44,202 nt of DNA, taken from an uncultured Caryophanales bacterium. GTDB taxonomy: Bacteria; Bacillota_I; Bacilli_A; RFN20; CAG-826. Made by a program: the position numbers and the translations under genes. The notes below the pieces were generated by a model. That model ran no database searches and was not told the origin of the DNA. It was given only the letters and a program-made list of their open reading frames with translations. The stretch lies in assembly GCA_947302535.1 (NCBI GenBank), contig CAMYVX010000009.1:1-44202 (forward strand). Direction: 5' to 3'. Shown piece by piece: positions 25,531-35,058 of this stretch (position 1 is the stretch's first letter; each line of letters begins with the position of its first letter).

Positions 25531-26852
25531 TGAAGTACGATAAATTTTTCCAACTAGCAAAAGAAGCTGGTATTGAAGAAGCCGAATTATATATCGGTCA
25601 ATCTTATGAATTATCTTTTTCCTTATTCCATAGTGAAGTTGATAATTATTCTATGAATAATGGCTACGTCATTTTAGCGCGTGGCTTAGTTAATGGTAAG
25701 TTTGGCACTGCGACATGTGATGTCTTTAATAACGAAAAAGCAGAATACTTAGTAAATGAAATCGTTGCTAACGCTGCTGTTATTGAAAATGAAGATCCAC
25801 AAATCATTTTTGGTGGTAGTCCAAAATATAAAAAGATCAATACTTTCAACTCTTCATTAGCCAAAGTTTCGGTTGAAGAAAAAATGGCGGCCCTTAGAGA
25901 ACTTGAAAGTGCGATTAGAAGTTATGATAAGAGAATTGTTGAAGTCTCAGGCGTGGAATATTCTGAATCAATGTCCACCACTACTTTAATGAACTCCAAA
26001 GGATTAAAGTTAGTCCAAAAATCTAATTACTTTGTTTTAGTAGGTGCTGCTTTAGCTAGTGAAAATGGTCAAACTAAGTCTGGATACTCAATCTTGCTTG
26101 ATAATGATTGGAGCAAAGTTGATGTTAAGAAACTTGCTAGAGAAGTCGGAGAAAAAACTGTTTCTCAATTAGGTGGTTCTCCATGCGCGAGCGGAAAATA
26201 TAAAGTTGTTTTAGCGCCTTCAGTGGTCTCATCCTTCATGAGTGCTTTAATCGATTCCGCTAGTGCTGAAGAAGTACAAAAACATTCTTCGTTCTTTGAA
26301 GGAAAACTTAATCAAAAAGTTGCTTCCAGAAAAGTCACCATTGAAGATAAACCATTATCAAGAAATGTATTTGCTCGTTGGTTTGATGATGAAGGTGTGG
26401 CAACAAGTAATAAAGCCATTATCAAGAATGGTGTATTAGAAACATACCTTTATAACTTAACAACTGCTGCTAAAGAGGGAAGAGAATCTACTGGTAACAG
26501 CCAAAGAAGCGGAAGCAAGATTTTCATTGCTCCAACATTCTTATGCTTAAAACCAGGTAAGAAGTCTTTTGAGCAATTATTAGAAGATGTTGGCAATGGT
26601 GTTTATATCACAGAAGTATCTGGTTTACATGCTGGATTAAATTCACAATCTGGTAATTTTTCACTGCAATCTACCGGTTTTTTAATTGAAAATGGTAAAT
26701 TAGGACAACCACTTGACCTCATTACAGTGGCTGGTAATTTGCTTCAATTATTCGCTGATGTAAGTGAAGTTGGCTCTAACGTTGAAGTCAGGCCAAGCGG
26801 TACAAGTGCTCCTAGTGTTGTTGTCAAAAAACTTAATATCACTGGAAAATAA
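25530..26852 (+). CDS. pmbA: PmbA/TldE partner protein
   Basis: A 440-residue TldE/PmbA homologue. It has the family fold and conserved segments (SASAEEVQKHSSFFEGKLNQ and the C-terminal RPSGTSAPSVVVK), but no HExxxH, as expected for the non-catalytic half of the TldD-TldE heterodimer. Its start codon overlaps the tldD stop, and AGGAGG lies inside the tldD tail. A strong terminator follows. Confidence 0.93.
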   Translation: MKYDKFFQLAKEAGIEEAELYIGQSYELSFSLFHSEVDNYSMNNGYVILARGLVNGKFGTATCDVFNNEKAEYLVNEIVANAAVIENEDPQIIFGGSPKYKKINTFNSSLAKVSVEEKMAALRELESAIRSYDKRIVEVSGVEYSESMSTTTLMNSKGLKLVQKSNYFVLVGAALASENGQTKSGYSILLDNDWSKVDVKKLAREVGEKTVSQLGGSPCASGKYKVVLAPSVVSSFMSALIDSASAEEVQKHSSFFEGKLNQKVASRKVTIEDKPLSRNVFARWFDDEGVATSNKAIIKNGVLETYLYNLTTAAKEGRESTGNSQRSGSKIFIAPTFLCLKPGKKSFEQLLEDVGNGVYITEVSGLHAGLNSQSGNFSLQSTGFLIENGKLGQPLDLITVAGNLLQLFADVSEVGSNVEVRPSGTSAPSVVVKKLNITGK

Positions 26853-26863
26853 TTAATTAGACT

Positions 26864-26893
26864 AATCCTCACTTAACTTTGTGAGGATTTTTT
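26864..26893 (+). terminator. Terminator after pmbA
   Basis: A 9-bp perfect stem AATCCTCAC/GTGAGGATT with an 8-base loop, followed by TTTTTTA. Confidence 0.9.
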
Positions 26894-26953
26894 ATGGTTT
26901 CTATTGTTTATATTTCTATAGTAGAATAGTAAGGACTACTGGAGATGTTTAAT

Positions 26954-28744
26954 ATGAAAACAAAAGTTGTTTTATTATCCTTGTGTGGAGTTTTATCACT
27001 CGGTTTTGGAGTGGGTTTATCTTTAAAACAAGAAAGTAATTATTTAGAAGCTGATGCCGCAACGCATACCGCTAATTTTGATCCATATTATTATTCAGGA
27101 AATTATTACAATTCCATAACCGCTACTGGGCAAGGGCTTAACGGTACTTTAAGAAAAGCTTTAACAAGTAAGATCTTTCCAAAAGGATGGTACACATATG
27201 GCTCTTCTGGAGAAGGACATTTATCAAGTGTTCTTCAATATGCAGATGAAGACCCAACAAATAATAAAAATATGATTTATCTCTATACTAGAGATTCAGT
27301 AACAAAGAACCCTGCTAATACTTGGAATAGAGAGCATTGTTGGCCACAAGCTAATTCAGGTGGTTATTGGGGTAAAACAAAAGCCGGAACTGATATTTTA
27401 CATATTAGACCAACGTACGATACAACAAATAACAAACGTGGAAACTTACCATATGGCAATGTGACTGGTGGAACCAAGCTGGTCTATAACAACATGGAAT
27501 ATGGTTATAGTGGCGGTGGACATTTTATGCCTTTAGATTCTGTTAAGGGTGATGTGGCTCGTATCATCATGTATGTTTGGACTGCATATAAAAATGAATA
27601 TGCTAATCTTCCAGAAATCACATCAACCTTCGCAGATTACGATACACTTTTAAAGTGGCATGTTTCAGATGTTCCTGATGCAATGGAAGGTCATAGAAAC
27701 GACTATAGTGAAACCAGTAAGCAAGAAAATAGAAATCCATTCGTTGATCATCCAGAATATGCCTGGAAAGTATTTGGCGAAAAATGCTCAAGCTCAGTTG
27801 TGGAAGAAGCTAAAGCAAAGTATCCTGATGGTCCTTCTATTAGTTTAGACGCGACTAGTAAAAGTGTTGAGGTAAACAAAACAGTAACGGTTACCGCTAC
27901 TACAAGCGATGGAGCCAAGATTGATTGGACAAGTGATAATAGTAACATTTCTTATACATCCCAAACCACTAGTGGACAAGCTAATACGATTGCTGGTTTA
28001 AGTGTTGGAACAACTATTTTAAAAGCTAAGAGCCAAAGTGGACCTGAACAAACATGCACAATTACAATTACTAATCACCCTGTTACTCCCACTATTGAAA
28101 TAAGTGATACAAGTAAAGCTATTAAAGTTGATTCCTTCTTTAATATAAGCGCGACCACGAATGATGGAGCGGAAATCTCTTGGAGCAGTAATAATGATAA
28201 TATCTCTTTTTCTAGTTCTACTAGAAGTGGAGAAGCCAATTTGGTTACTGGCTTAAAAGTAGGTACAACAACATTAACCGCAACAAGTGAAAGTGGGCCT
28301 AGCGCTAGTTGTGTTATTGAAGTGCAAGAAAAAGATCCTGAACCAATAATTCCAGAAGTGACTTTAAGTCAAAAAGAATTAACAATCGAGGTTGACGAAG
28401 AAGTTAAAATAAGTGCTCTCACCAATGACAACAAAACAATAAACTGGGGTAAAGATAACGATAACATTACTCTAGGAATGATCTTTACCGAAGATGGTGA
28501 AGAGAACACCGTTAAAGGTAAAAAAGTTGGAACAAGTATTATTACCGTTATTAGTGATTCTGGTGCTAAGGATAAATGTAAAGTTACAGTTAAAGAAAAA
28601 GCACCTGAACCACCAGTTGATCCAGATCCAGAAGAAAAGAAGGGTGGTTGCTCTGGCTCAATCATCACTACTTCTATCTTAGTTAGCACCTTAGCGGCTA
28701 TTGGAATAGTGTTAATCTTAATTAGAAAAAGATTCGTAAAATAA
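26954..28744 (+). CDS. Secreted endonuclease I with three Ig-like repeats and C-terminal membrane anchor
   Basis: A 596-residue surface protein. A signal peptide covers about 1-35. The endonuclease I (EndA/Vvn-like) domain at about 40-275 shows NREHCWP at 125-131 with the catalytic His H128, then HIRPTYDTTNNKRGNLPYG from about 150, and FMPLDSVKGDVARI. Three BIG2-type Ig-like repeats of about 80 residues follow (roughly 290-545), each with a TSDGAxIxW-like strand and a VGTT strand. A proline/acid linker leads to GGCSGS, one hydrophobic helix and a basic tail, so it stays on the cell surface. Function: cutting extracellular DNA or RNA, probably for nutrition. The ATG at 26954 is used rather than 26945 because GGAG is nine bases before it but touches the earlier ATG. 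Confidence 0.88.
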   Translation: MKTKVVLLSLCGVLSLGFGVGLSLKQESNYLEADAATHTANFDPYYYSGNYYNSITATGQGLNGTLRKALTSKIFPKGWYTYGSSGEGHLSSVLQYADEDPTNNKNMIYLYTRDSVTKNPANTWNREHCWPQANSGGYWGKTKAGTDILHIRPTYDTTNNKRGNLPYGNVTGGTKLVYNNMEYGYSGGGHFMPLDSVKGDVARIIMYVWTAYKNEYANLPEITSTFADYDTLLKWHVSDVPDAMEGHRNDYSETSKQENRNPFVDHPEYAWKVFGEKCSSSVVEEAKAKYPDGPSISLDATSKSVEVNKTVTVTATTSDGAKIDWTSDNSNISYTSQTTSGQANTIAGLSVGTTILKAKSQSGPEQTCTITITNHPVTPTIEISDTSKAIKVDSFFNISATTNDGAEISWSSNNDNISFSSSTRSGEANLVTGLKVGTTTLTATSESGPSASCVIEVQEKDPEPIIPEVTLSQKELTIEVDEEVKISALTNDNKTINWGKDNDNITLGMIFTEDGEENTVKGKKVGTSIITVISDSGAKDKCKVTVKEKAPEPPVDPDPEEKKGGCSGSIITTSILVSTLAAIGIVLILIRKRFVK

Positions 28745-28750
28745 TATAAA

Positions 28751-28784
28751 AAAATGGCGATTTCATTACTAGAACCGCCATTTT
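28751..28784. terminator. Bidirectional terminator between the nuclease and the M50-like gene
   Basis: AAAATGGCG (28751-28759) pairs with CGCCATTTT (28776-28784), with A-runs before and T-runs after. It serves converging genes on both strands. Confidence 0.85.
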
Positions 28785-28790
28785 TTATTT

Positions 28791-29942
28791 TTATTCAGCA
28801 ATTTTATATTTAGCTAAATCCCAGTTAGGATGGAAGCCTAAGACTTTATCAATAGAGGCATTAACCATCTTAATTTCAACTTCCTTTTTACTAGTAGGAA
28901 CTCGTTTTAATAGCTTTGGAGTTTTCTCTAAAACATAAATACATTCGGACTGTGATTTATCGTATAAGCCCGCCATTAAGATATAGGCCGCGATACACAC
29001 AAGACTATCCGAACCTGATACACTTCTTCTTTCTTCAAGAGAGAAGTTTTCCGCATACATGACTTTGCCATCATCTAAAGAAGCATCATAAGATTGAATA
29101 AAGAATTTCCAGGCCTTGAGCATTAATTGATTCTTACCTTGTTCTTTATCTAATAAAAGAGCATCAATAATTTCTATCGCCTTATCTTTTTCATTAAGCA
29201 TAATCGCTGCATAAATCGATTCGACGTTGTTGCCAGTAATAACCGGTCCTTTTAATTCTTCGTTTTCTTCACTAACTTGGCTAATAGCCAAAGTTCCAGA
29301 AAATTCTTCAATGAGTTTTTTATTAAATTCTTTTCTTTTTTCTTTGCCTTTAGAGATAGAGAAGATATGACCATCCGTCTTATTTTCCATCTCTACTGGA
29401 AGGATGTTATATAACCAAATAACTCCAGCGGTTAAACCAAATGTTAAAGCGGCGTGCGCTAAGTTTCTTAAGAATGAACTGGTGTTATTTTTGAAATAGA
29501 AAAAGACAAAATATAAAGCGGCAAATTCAATAACAAAGAACACTGAGTTTAAGAAGATAAACCAAGTGGGGTTAGCTTCTTTTTTTCTTTTAGTGTTTGG
29601 AACGATTTTAGTTTCTCCAGTAAGCCCATCAAACTTCGCAAAACGGAATTTTATCTTATCATCATCGCGATACCAATTAAATCTCATGATATTAGCGGAG
29701 ACAACTTTATATCCACCCATCTTCGCTCCAATGATATGGAGGATTTCATAAAGAATAGATGTTACGACTGTGCTAATGGCAATTGTTAAAACAAATAAGC
29801 CAAAATAAGCAAACCAACCACTATCACTAAAGCCAGAATCTCCGGTGGAATAGAATGGTTGAATGACGGTAAAGAAATAAGCAATATACCCACCAAAGAC
29901 GGCAAGCCAGAATATTAAACTAACAATTTCTTTTTTCTTCAT
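28791..29942 (-). CDS. Membrane protein resembling M50 zinc proteases, degenerate active site
   Basis: A 383-residue protein with about four membrane segments (about 8-28, 45-68, 128-150, 163-182) and a soluble C-terminal half. YEILH at 65-69, followed by GAKMGGYKV, corresponds to the HExxH...G of site-2-type M50 proteases but with Tyr instead of the first His. NILPVEMENKTDG at 179-191 resembles their second motif (NxxPxxxxDG). So the fold looks like M50/DUF3267-type, with zinc binding probably lost or altered. The C-terminal helical part (210-383) looks like a repeat-type scaffold but no family is recognised. AAGGAGG precedes the ATG; it is the last gene after the alcohol dehydrogenase (6-base gap). 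Confidence 0.65.
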   Translation of the reverse strand: MKKKEIVSLIFWLAVFGGYIAYFFTVIQPFYSTGDSGFSDSGWFAYFGLFVLTIAISTVVTSILYEILHIIGAKMGGYKVVSANIMRFNWYRDDDKIKFRFAKFDGLTGETKIVPNTKRKKEANPTWFIFLNSVFFVIEFAALYFVFFYFKNNTSSFLRNLAHAALTFGLTAGVIWLYNILPVEMENKTDGHIFSISKGKEKRKEFNKKLIEEFSGTLAISQVSEENEELKGPVITGNNVESIYAAIMLNEKDKAIEIIDALLLDKEQGKNQLMLKAWKFFIQSYDASLDDGKVMYAENFSLEERRSVSGSDSLVCIAAYILMAGLYDKSQSECIYVLEKTPKLLKRVPTSKKEVEIKMVNASIDKVLGFHPNWDLAKYKIAE

Positions 29943-29948
29943 AATTAA

Positions 29949-31127
29949 TTACCTCCTTGAAGCTAATGTACAGATTTCATACATTACTTCTTTATCCATT
30001 GGTTTTATATGGTGAGGAATGATTCTCTCACCATTATTAGAAATCTTATTAACAATTTTTTCAATATCTATATCAGGAATATTAAGATCTTCAAATGTTA
30101 AGGGCATATCGAATAATCTAAAGAATTCTTTAAGTCGATTAATTCCTTCAAGAGCGTTCTTCATCTTATCTTCTATAAATGAATCAAAGACCACTTTTGC
30201 TAATTGATCGAATTTATCAACATCATATTTAACATAATAAGTTGCCCACGCTGGGAATAATACAGCAAGGCCTTCTCCATGAGCCACACTTGGATATAAT
30301 CCTGAGAGTGCATGTTCCATTTGATGAACGGGCATAAAGAACTTTTTGCCTATGCTTGTTAAGCCGTTATGGGAGAAACTTGACGCTAGCATTATTGAAG
30401 CTCTTGCTTGGTAATTTTCTGGCTCTTTTACTAAAATTCCGCCAGCTTTTACCACGTTTTTTAATAATCCAAGAGCAATATCGTCCGCAAATTCTAATTC
30501 ATCAGATGGTTGGAAATATCTCTCTAAGGTATGCATCATAATATCGACGACGCCATATCCTGTTTGTGCTTTACTAACACTATAAGTTAGCTCTGGATTT
30601 TCAATTGCAAACAATGGTCTAACTAGTTCACTATTAAAGCCGGCTTTTGTTCCAGTTAGATCATCTTGAATAACACAAGAGGTAGACATTTCGCTTCCTG
30701 CGGCGGAGATAGTTAGTATTACACCAATAGACAAACATTTGCTTGGAGAGCATTTATGCAAATTGAAATCAAAGGGATCTCCATCGTAGTAATAACCAAC
30801 ACCTAAAGACTTAGCGGTATCAATGACACTACCACCACCAATAGCGAGTAGTAATTCAGGACGATAACCTTTAATAGTCTTAAGAGCGGGCTTCACAAAG
30901 TCAATCGTAGGATTAGCTCTTACTCCTTCGATTAAAATATATTCAATATTAGATTCATCTAATAAAGATGTTACACGATCTAGTAGACCGCTTTTTCTTA
31001 CCGAACCCTTACCAATGATAACGGCAATACGTTTAAAGCCGTGCTCATTTAAAATAGAGGCAATTTCATTTTCTTTATCTTTGCCAAAATAGATTTTTGT
31101 TTTTAATTGAAAATCAAAATTAATCAT
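29949..31127 (-). CDS. Iron-containing alcohol dehydrogenase
   Basis: A 392-residue group III alcohol dehydrogenase (butanol-dehydrogenase-like). GGGSVID at 97-103 binds NAD(P)H. Metal ligands appear as D195 and H199 (DIMMH), the HQMEH region (268-272) and H283 (AHGEG). It probably reduces an aldehyde during fermentation. It overlaps the end of the upstream tetR by 8 bases, and AGAGG precedes the ATG, so the two are co-transcribed and the regulator probably controls it. The natural substrate cannot be read. Confidence 0.9.
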   Translation of the reverse strand: MINFDFQLKTKIYFGKDKENEIASILNEHGFKRIAVIIGKGSVRKSGLLDRVTSLLDESNIEYILIEGVRANPTIDFVKPALKTIKGYRPELLLAIGGGSVIDTAKSLGVGYYYDGDPFDFNLHKCSPSKCLSIGVILTISAAGSEMSTSCVIQDDLTGTKAGFNSELVRPLFAIENPELTYSVSKAQTGYGVVDIMMHTLERYFQPSDELEFADDIALGLLKNVVKAGGILVKEPENYQARASIMLASSFSHNGLTSIGKKFFMPVHQMEHALSGLYPSVAHGEGLAVLFPAWATYYVKYDVDKFDQLAKVVFDSFIEDKMKNALEGINRLKEFFRLFDMPLTFEDLNIPDIDIEKIVNKISNNGERIIPHHIKPMDKEVMYEICTLASRR

Positions 31128-31677
31128 TTTTACCTCTAATCTTTATGAACTTAGTGATAGATCTTTTAATGTTACTTTCATCTTCGTAACACAAAGCATT
31201 CATCATGCCTTCAATTGTTTTGTTTTTATAGTTTGATAAATAGTAAACAAGAGAATTAGAAAACGCCATCGCGTAATAGCGGGCAATAGATTTCCTATCG
31301 TTCGCAGTAATCTTTTTACTTTCTAAATCATTACTAATGATATGTAAGCAGAATTTATAACAGTTGTTATATATGAACTCTTGGAATAAATCTTTACAAG
31401 CAGAATCTAATGTTGCTAACACAAAGGCTTTATTATTTGCGTAGTAGTTATAAATACATTTCACCATGTCTTTAATTGTTAATGCATTTTCAATTCCTTC
31501 CATTTTCTCGTTTAAATAAACTAAAGTGAGAAGGTCATAAATATCATGAAAGTGATAATAAAATGTTTGACGATTAACACGACATTTTTTCGCTAACAAA
31601 GTAACAGAAATGTCATCAAGTGGCACTTCCGCCATTAAAGTTTTTAGTGTGGCGGCAAAATAGTATTCTGTCTTCAT
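31120..31677 (-). CDS. TetR/AcrR-family regulator
   Basis: A 185-residue TetR-type protein. The N-terminal HTH is at about 18-50 (DDISVTLLAKKCRVNRQTFYYHF), and the C-terminal half is all-helical, ligand-sensing, with no recognisable subfamily mark. Its ATG overlaps the psuG stop (TAATG) and its 3' end overlaps the alcohol dehydrogenase gene, so it lies inside an operon; the ADH is the simplest target. N-terminal wording resembles the DhaS-like group of regulators. Confidence 0.85.
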   Translation of the reverse strand: MKTEYYFAATLKTLMAEVPLDDISVTLLAKKCRVNRQTFYYHFHDIYDLLTLVYLNEKMEGIENALTIKDMVKCIYNYYANNKAFVLATLDSACKDLFQEFIYNNCYKFCLHIISNDLESKKITANDRKSIARYYAMAFSNSLVYYLSNYKNKTIEGMMNALCYEDESNIKRSITKFIKIRGKND

Positions 31678-32579
31678 TATTTCCTAGCTAATTCTTTACT
31701 CACTTCCGCTCCTAGAGCAGCATTATTTAAAACAAGAGCAATATTAGATTCTAAAGAATCTCCTCCTGTTAATTCCACAATTGTCTTTAATAAGAATGGG
31801 GTGCTTTCTTTTCCGTGTATTCCTTGTTCATCCGCCATCTTTAAGGCTTTTTCAATCGCGTCATGGATGATTTTAGCGTCCATCGCGTATTCTTCAGGAA
31901 TAGGATTGGTTAATAAAAGTCCACCAGCAAGGTTGTTCTTTCTTTTTTCTTTAATGATAGAAGCAATTTCTTTTGGAGAATCGACTTGATAATCAACAGC
32001 TAAACCAGAATGAGGTGTATAGAAGGCTGGGAGTTCTTTAGTTTTATAACCAAGAACTGGAACACCCATAGTTTCCAAATATTCAAGAGTTAATGGTAAA
32101 TCTAAGATGGCTTTAGCGCCCGCACAAACGACTGTCACATTGGTCTTAGCTAATTCTTGTAAGTCAGCAGAAATATCCATGGTCTCTTGGGCACCTCTAT
32201 GAACACCACCAATACCGCCAGTCACAAAGACTTCAATACCAGCTTGATTGGCAATAATCATTGTGGAAGCAACAGTAGTTGCGGCCCATAATTTCTTCGC
32301 ATAAATAACAGGAAGGTCTCTACGAGAAGCTTTTAGGATTCCTTTTCTTTTTCCAAATTGTTCAATTTCTTCAGGGGTCATACCCACAATGGCATCACCA
32401 TCGATGATACCGATGGTTGCTGGGATAGCACCATGGTCCTTAATCATTTGTTCCACTCTCAAAGCGGTCTCGACATTTTTTGGATAAGGCATGCCATGTG
32501 AAATGATTGTGCTCTCGAGAGCAACAACTGGCATTCCTTTTTCTAAAGCTTCTTTAATCTTTGGGTTGATCTTTAACAT
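31677..32579 (-). CDS. psuG: Pseudouridine-5'-phosphate glycosidase
   Basis: A 300-residue PsuG that cleaves pseudouridine 5'-phosphate to uracil and ribose 5-phosphate. Family segments are clear: VALESTIISHGMPYP near 20-34, GGIGGVHRGA near 122-131, CAGAKAILDLPLTLE near 148-162 and GGLLLTNPIP near 222-231. No psuK kinase gene or pseudouridine transporter is adjacent, so the phosphorylated substrate must come from elsewhere. The ATG at 32579 is chosen over an upstream in-frame TTG (32603) because AAAGGAG lies between them, 12 bases before the ATG. It overlaps the end of the ATPase gene by 26 bases. Confidence 0.92.
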   Translation of the reverse strand: MLKINPKIKEALEKGMPVVALESTIISHGMPYPKNVETALRVEQMIKDHGAIPATIGIIDGDAIVGMTPEEIEQFGKRKGILKASRRDLPVIYAKKLWAATTVASTMIIANQAGIEVFVTGGIGGVHRGAQETMDISADLQELAKTNVTVVCAGAKAILDLPLTLEYLETMGVPVLGYKTKELPAFYTPHSGLAVDYQVDSPKEIASIIKEKRKNNLAGGLLLTNPIPEEYAMDAKIIHDAIEKALKMADEQGIHGKESTPFLLKTIVELTGGDSLESNIALVLNNAALGAEVSKELARK

Positions 32580-35046
32580 CTTCTTTTTCGTCTCCTTTAT
32601 CAAAGATATGAACTAATAAATGTATGAATAATCCAGCAGCTAAAGCAAAGAGAGCAATAATCGCTGGGAAATATATGACTGTAATTTCAATCTTAGTAAA
32701 GTTAATACCAAACAAATTCACTTTTCCGGCATAGCCAATAACGATAAGAAGAATCATGGCCACGCTTTGAATGGCACGCCCGATAGTCAATAACACCGAA
32801 CGGCGATAATCTAAAACCCAGAGTGTAGTAATAAGAGTTAAGAATATTGCCACGAATGTTCCTGTTACCATTTGGGTCGAAACATAAATATTGTCATAGC
32901 TATCATAAGTAAATCCGGTATACATAACCTTATTGATTTGTAAGGCGAACATGAAAGGAACAGCGATAGCTGCCACTAAACAAATAAGAAGAGGAATAAT
33001 TGTGTATAAAATCGTATTTTTACTGAATTTTCCATTTAAATCTCGCTTATTATTATCAAAAACGATAAATAATGCACCTAAGAATGTATAGAAAAGTTCA
33101 ATTGGTAAATAGTGAGAAGAAGTAAGTGGAGGCCTAATTGCTGGGATGTTAGAGAAAGCACTAACAAGGACAAAACCTAGACCCACGACTAATAGAGGAA
33201 TAGTTTTAACAAATGACATCTTCACCAATAATGTTTCTTTGTTATCCATCACTTTTCCTTCTTCATTAAGTGCTTGAAGTGATTCGATGTTATTGTCCTG
33301 TAAAACAATATCAGCGGTGGCTTTAGCAAGCGGGGTACCTCTAGCTAATGTAATAGATAAATCAGCGCACCTCATAGCGAAAGCGTCGTTATCTCCATCA
33401 CCCACCATCACTACTTTCTTCTTTTGTTTTTGTAGCCAGTTAACGATTTGGGCTTTTTGTTCAGAGTTCGCATTAGCGAATATTGAATATTTATCTATGA
33501 TTTGACCAATCACGTGGTTACTTACATCTTTTAAGGAAACAGCTTTATTACCTAAAGGTAAACCAAGTTTTAAAGCTACATCCACGCATCTAATTTCATT
33601 ATCTCCAGAAATAATTTTAATTTCTTTACCGTTATCTAAAAGCCATTTAATAGTCTCGATAACTTCCGGTCTAATTTCTTCCGCTAAAACAATGAAAGCT
33701 ACACCATTAAATGACATATTCTCTAAAGAGGTTGCGTTGAATGTATTAGAAGCTTCGGCTAAAACTAAAACTTGATATCCTTCTTTAGTGAATTCTTCAC
33801 TACGTTTTAATAAGCCTTGTTTATTAACAAGATTGATTTTATCAATATCGCCAACTAAGTATGTCTTTCCACCTTTTAAACTAGCGCCAAAGAATCCTTT
33901 GTCCGCAGAATAAGGATAAGCTTTTGTTACTACTTTACTTAATTGATAGTTAAATGTTCTTCTTAAAGAAGCGGTTAGCTCGTTTTGATCGTTCGTGGCT
34001 AGCAACACGTCAGAGACAATTTGGTTGATATCAGTTTGACTTAATGTTGGAGATAAAGACGCTATTTTTTTCACCGAAAGACGATTAGTGGATAACGTAT
34101 TTGTCTTATCAAAACAAACAACATCACAAGATGCAAATGCCGCTAAATTATAATCACGTAAACATTTAACGTTATGTTTCTTGAGTTTTAAAGAAGAAAC
34201 CAAATATACAATTGGCGAGAATAAATATAATGAGCAAGGTAAGACAACTCCAATAAGTTCAAGAATAGGGGTCATTTGTTCTTTAAATGTTTCAAACGAA
34301 GTGATGGTTCCTTGAGAAGAATAAACAATTAAAGCAATCAAGAAGACTAATAAAGCTACCCCACAGGAAATCCAAGAGATGAGATTATTAAACATCTTGG
34401 AACTAGAAACTGTTTCTTTCCAAGTTAAAGCTCTTTCTAGTTCTTTTTGTTGGCTAGAAAATCTACCAACCGCTTTCGCTCTTACAAAGGCCTTACCATT
34501 TAAGATTTTGCTACCAGAGTAAAGTATATCGCCGGCTTCTTTTTTCACTAATGATGGCTTTCCAGTTAAGAAGGATTCGTCGACTTGCAAAGTTCCTTCG
34601 CCAACTTCAGCATCAAAAGAAATAACTTCGCCTTCACTTATAATAACGACGTCGTTTAAAACTATTTTTTGATATGGGAGTGTAAAGATTTTCTTTTCAC
34701 GAACAACTTTGTACTCACTTTCAGTAAACTTATGCTTTTTGAAGTAGTGATGACTAGATAAATCGTTTACTAATCCAAGAGCGGTTTTGATAACAATAAC
34801 AATAAGAAGAAGTAACGATAAATATTGGCCTAACACCAATAAGGTAATCATCGTAGCCAACATAAAGATGTTAGATATACAAAAAATGTTTTTTAAAAGA
34901 ATAAAGAAAACATTGCCGTTATTTGGAAACTTAATTTTATTGGTTAGTCCTTGTTTTCTTCTAATTTTAGCTTGATCTTCCGATAAGCCGATATTTAAAG
35001 AAGGAGTAAAGTCAAATTCTTTAGGTTGATCTAATGAGTACTTCAT
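32554..35046 (-). CDS. Divergent P-type ATPase (HAD-IC, CtpE-like) with altered motifs
   Basis: An 830-residue P-type ATPase with paired N-terminal membrane helices, VLPCSLY in the ion-path helix, and GDGDNDAFAM in the P-domain, followed by about six C-terminal helices. Two core motifs are changed. The phosphorylation motif reads DKTNTLS instead of DKTGTLT (the Asp is kept). The actuator motif reads LTGKP instead of LTGES, so the Glu needed for dephosphorylation is replaced by Lys. Transport may be slow, regulated or lost; the ion is unknown. The ATG at 35046 (MKYSLDQPKEF) is preferred to a TTG at 35079 because the latter lies inside the tadA terminator. No Shine-Dalgarno is seen. It heads the operon running to 28791. 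Confidence 0.8.
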   Translation of the reverse strand: MKYSLDQPKEFDFTPSLNIGLSEDQAKIRRKQGLTNKIKFPNNGNVFFILLKNIFCISNIFMLATMITLLVLGQYLSLLLLIVIVIKTALGLVNDLSSHHYFKKHKFTESEYKVVREKKIFTLPYQKIVLNDVVIISEGEVISFDAEVGEGTLQVDESFLTGKPSLVKKEAGDILYSGSKILNGKAFVRAKAVGRFSSQQKELERALTWKETVSSSKMFNNLISWISCGVALLVFLIALIVYSSQGTITSFETFKEQMTPILELIGVVLPCSLYLFSPIVYLVSSLKLKKHNVKCLRDYNLAAFASCDVVCFDKTNTLSTNRLSVKKIASLSPTLSQTDINQIVSDVLLATNDQNELTASLRRTFNYQLSKVVTKAYPYSADKGFFGASLKGGKTYLVGDIDKINLVNKQGLLKRSEEFTKEGYQVLVLAEASNTFNATSLENMSFNGVAFIVLAEEIRPEVIETIKWLLDNGKEIKIISGDNEIRCVDVALKLGLPLGNKAVSLKDVSNHVIGQIIDKYSIFANANSEQKAQIVNWLQKQKKKVVMVGDGDNDAFAMRCADLSITLARGTPLAKATADIVLQDNNIESLQALNEEGKVMDNKETLLVKMSFVKTIPLLVVGLGFVLVSAFSNIPAIRPPLTSSHYLPIELFYTFLGALFIVFDNNKRDLNGKFSKNTILYTIIPLLICLVAAIAVPFMFALQINKVMYTGFTYDSYDNIYVSTQMVTGTFVAIFLTLITTLWVLDYRRSVLLTIGRAIQSVAMILLIVIGYAGKVNLFGINFTKIEITVIYFPAIIALFALAAGLFIHLLVHIFDKGDEKEDVKDQPKD

Positions 35047-35058
35047 AAGCGCATGTAT

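Noticed and set aside
24130-26852. tldD-pmbA as part of a RiPP cluster with the radical SAM gene
   Set aside because: The two are 24 kb apart with unrelated operons between, and no precursor peptide is seen.
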